Assembly: GCA_947383875.1 (NCBI GenBank)
Contig: CANDEX010000078.1
Coordinates: 1-7,190, forward strand
DNA length: 7,190 bases
Direction of reading: 5' to 3'
Source of the DNA: an uncultured Azospirillum sp.
GTDB lineage: Bacteria > Pseudomonadota > Alphaproteobacteria > RF32 > CAG-239
Below, in pieces: positions 6,960-7,190 of the stretch. Position numbers and translations under genes: made by a program. The notes beneath the pieces are model-generated. The model did not search any database. It was not told the DNA's origin and was given only the letters and a program-made list of their open reading frames with translations. The stretch's first letter is position 1. Each line of letters starts with the position of its first letter.

Positions 6960-7190
6960 AAAAGTTATATAATACAATTAAATCTTACTGGTTTAAACTT
7001 CCCCAGCAGCTGCGCTTCATCATCGTCGGCGGGTTCAATACGCTAGCGGCTTATCTGCTATTTGTCTTTTTTATCAAAGTTGTCGCCCTGCCTTATCAAG
7101 CTGCAATTATATTTCAATTTTTTCTCTCAATTAACCTGTCCATTTTCAGTATGAAACACTGCGTATTTTGTTCGCATAACAGTATAAAAC
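6956..7190 (+). CDS. GtrA-like membrane protein (partial, runs off the window)
   Basis: The GtrA family consists of small proteins with about four membrane helices, proposed to flip or assist handling of undecaprenyl-phosphate-linked sugar made by GtrB-type enzymes. Seventy-eight codons are visible before the window ends. The reading QLRFIIVGGFNTLAAYLLFV (residues 18-37) matches the family opening RFxxVGGxNT. A second hydrophobic stretch runs from about 47 to 66. FSMKHCVF (64-71) sits where the family has its FxxNRxxxF-like segment, but without the usual NR. The ATG overlaps the preceding TGA as ATGA, so translation is likely coupled to the polytopic protein. The closest purine-rich sequence is GAGG at 6939-6942, rather far (13 nt) from the start. 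The 3' part, and any later operon genes, lie outside the window. Confidence 0.85.
   Translation, partial: MKKLYNTIKSYWFKLPQQLRFIIVGGFNTLAAYLLFVFFIKVVALPYQAAIIFQFFLSINLSIFSMKHCVFCSHNSIK

Noticed and set aside
2592..7190. Prophage-borne serotype-conversion gtr cluster
   Set aside because: Gtr genes often come with phage, but no integrase, attachment repeat, tRNA gene or phage gene is visible here.

Overview
The window carries seven protein-coding genes and no RNA gene, insertion sequence, CRISPR array or phage marker that I can see. It is moderately AT-rich, with very AT-rich intergenic gaps. The ClpP and ClpX sequences look alphaproteobacterial (for example the ClpP stretch [20 protein letters not shown]). 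Together with the low GC, this suggests a low-GC, possibly host-associated or uncultured alphaproteobacterium. That assignment is inference from remembered family features, not from a search.

Layout. Positions 71-550 (+) encode a dUTPase (dut). It converges on a minus-strand block, and the two share a bidirectional Rho-independent terminator at 574-603. The minus-strand block, in transcription order from right to left, is a class I SAM-dependent methyltransferase (4383-3568), a GtrB/ArnC-type polyprenyl-phosphate glycosyltransferase with two C-terminal membrane helices (3548-2592), clpP (2511-1882) and clpX (1872-610). A 99-bp, roughly 84% AT divergent gap (4384-4482) separates this block from a plus-strand operon. 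That operon holds a soluble GT-A family 2 glycosyltransferase (4483-5298), a 553-residue polytopic GT-C-like membrane protein (5298-6959) and the start of a GtrA-family membrane protein (6956 to the window edge). The plus-strand genes overlap by 1 and 4 nt, so they are probably translationally coupled.

How the genes may work together. ClpX and ClpP form the ATP-dependent ClpXP protease, and dUTPase is nucleotide-pool housekeeping. The right-hand genes look like envelope glycan assembly or modification. A GtrB-like enzyme (loads sugar onto undecaprenyl phosphate), a GtrA-like protein (proposed flippase or accessory for that lipid) and a polytopic GT-C-like protein (periplasmic transfer) are the three classes that make up Gtr-type glycosylation systems. 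Here they are split across a divergent promoter region and accompanied by a methyltransferase and a second, soluble glycosyltransferase. This is the most interesting reading of the window. The acceptor and sugar cannot be told from the sequence.
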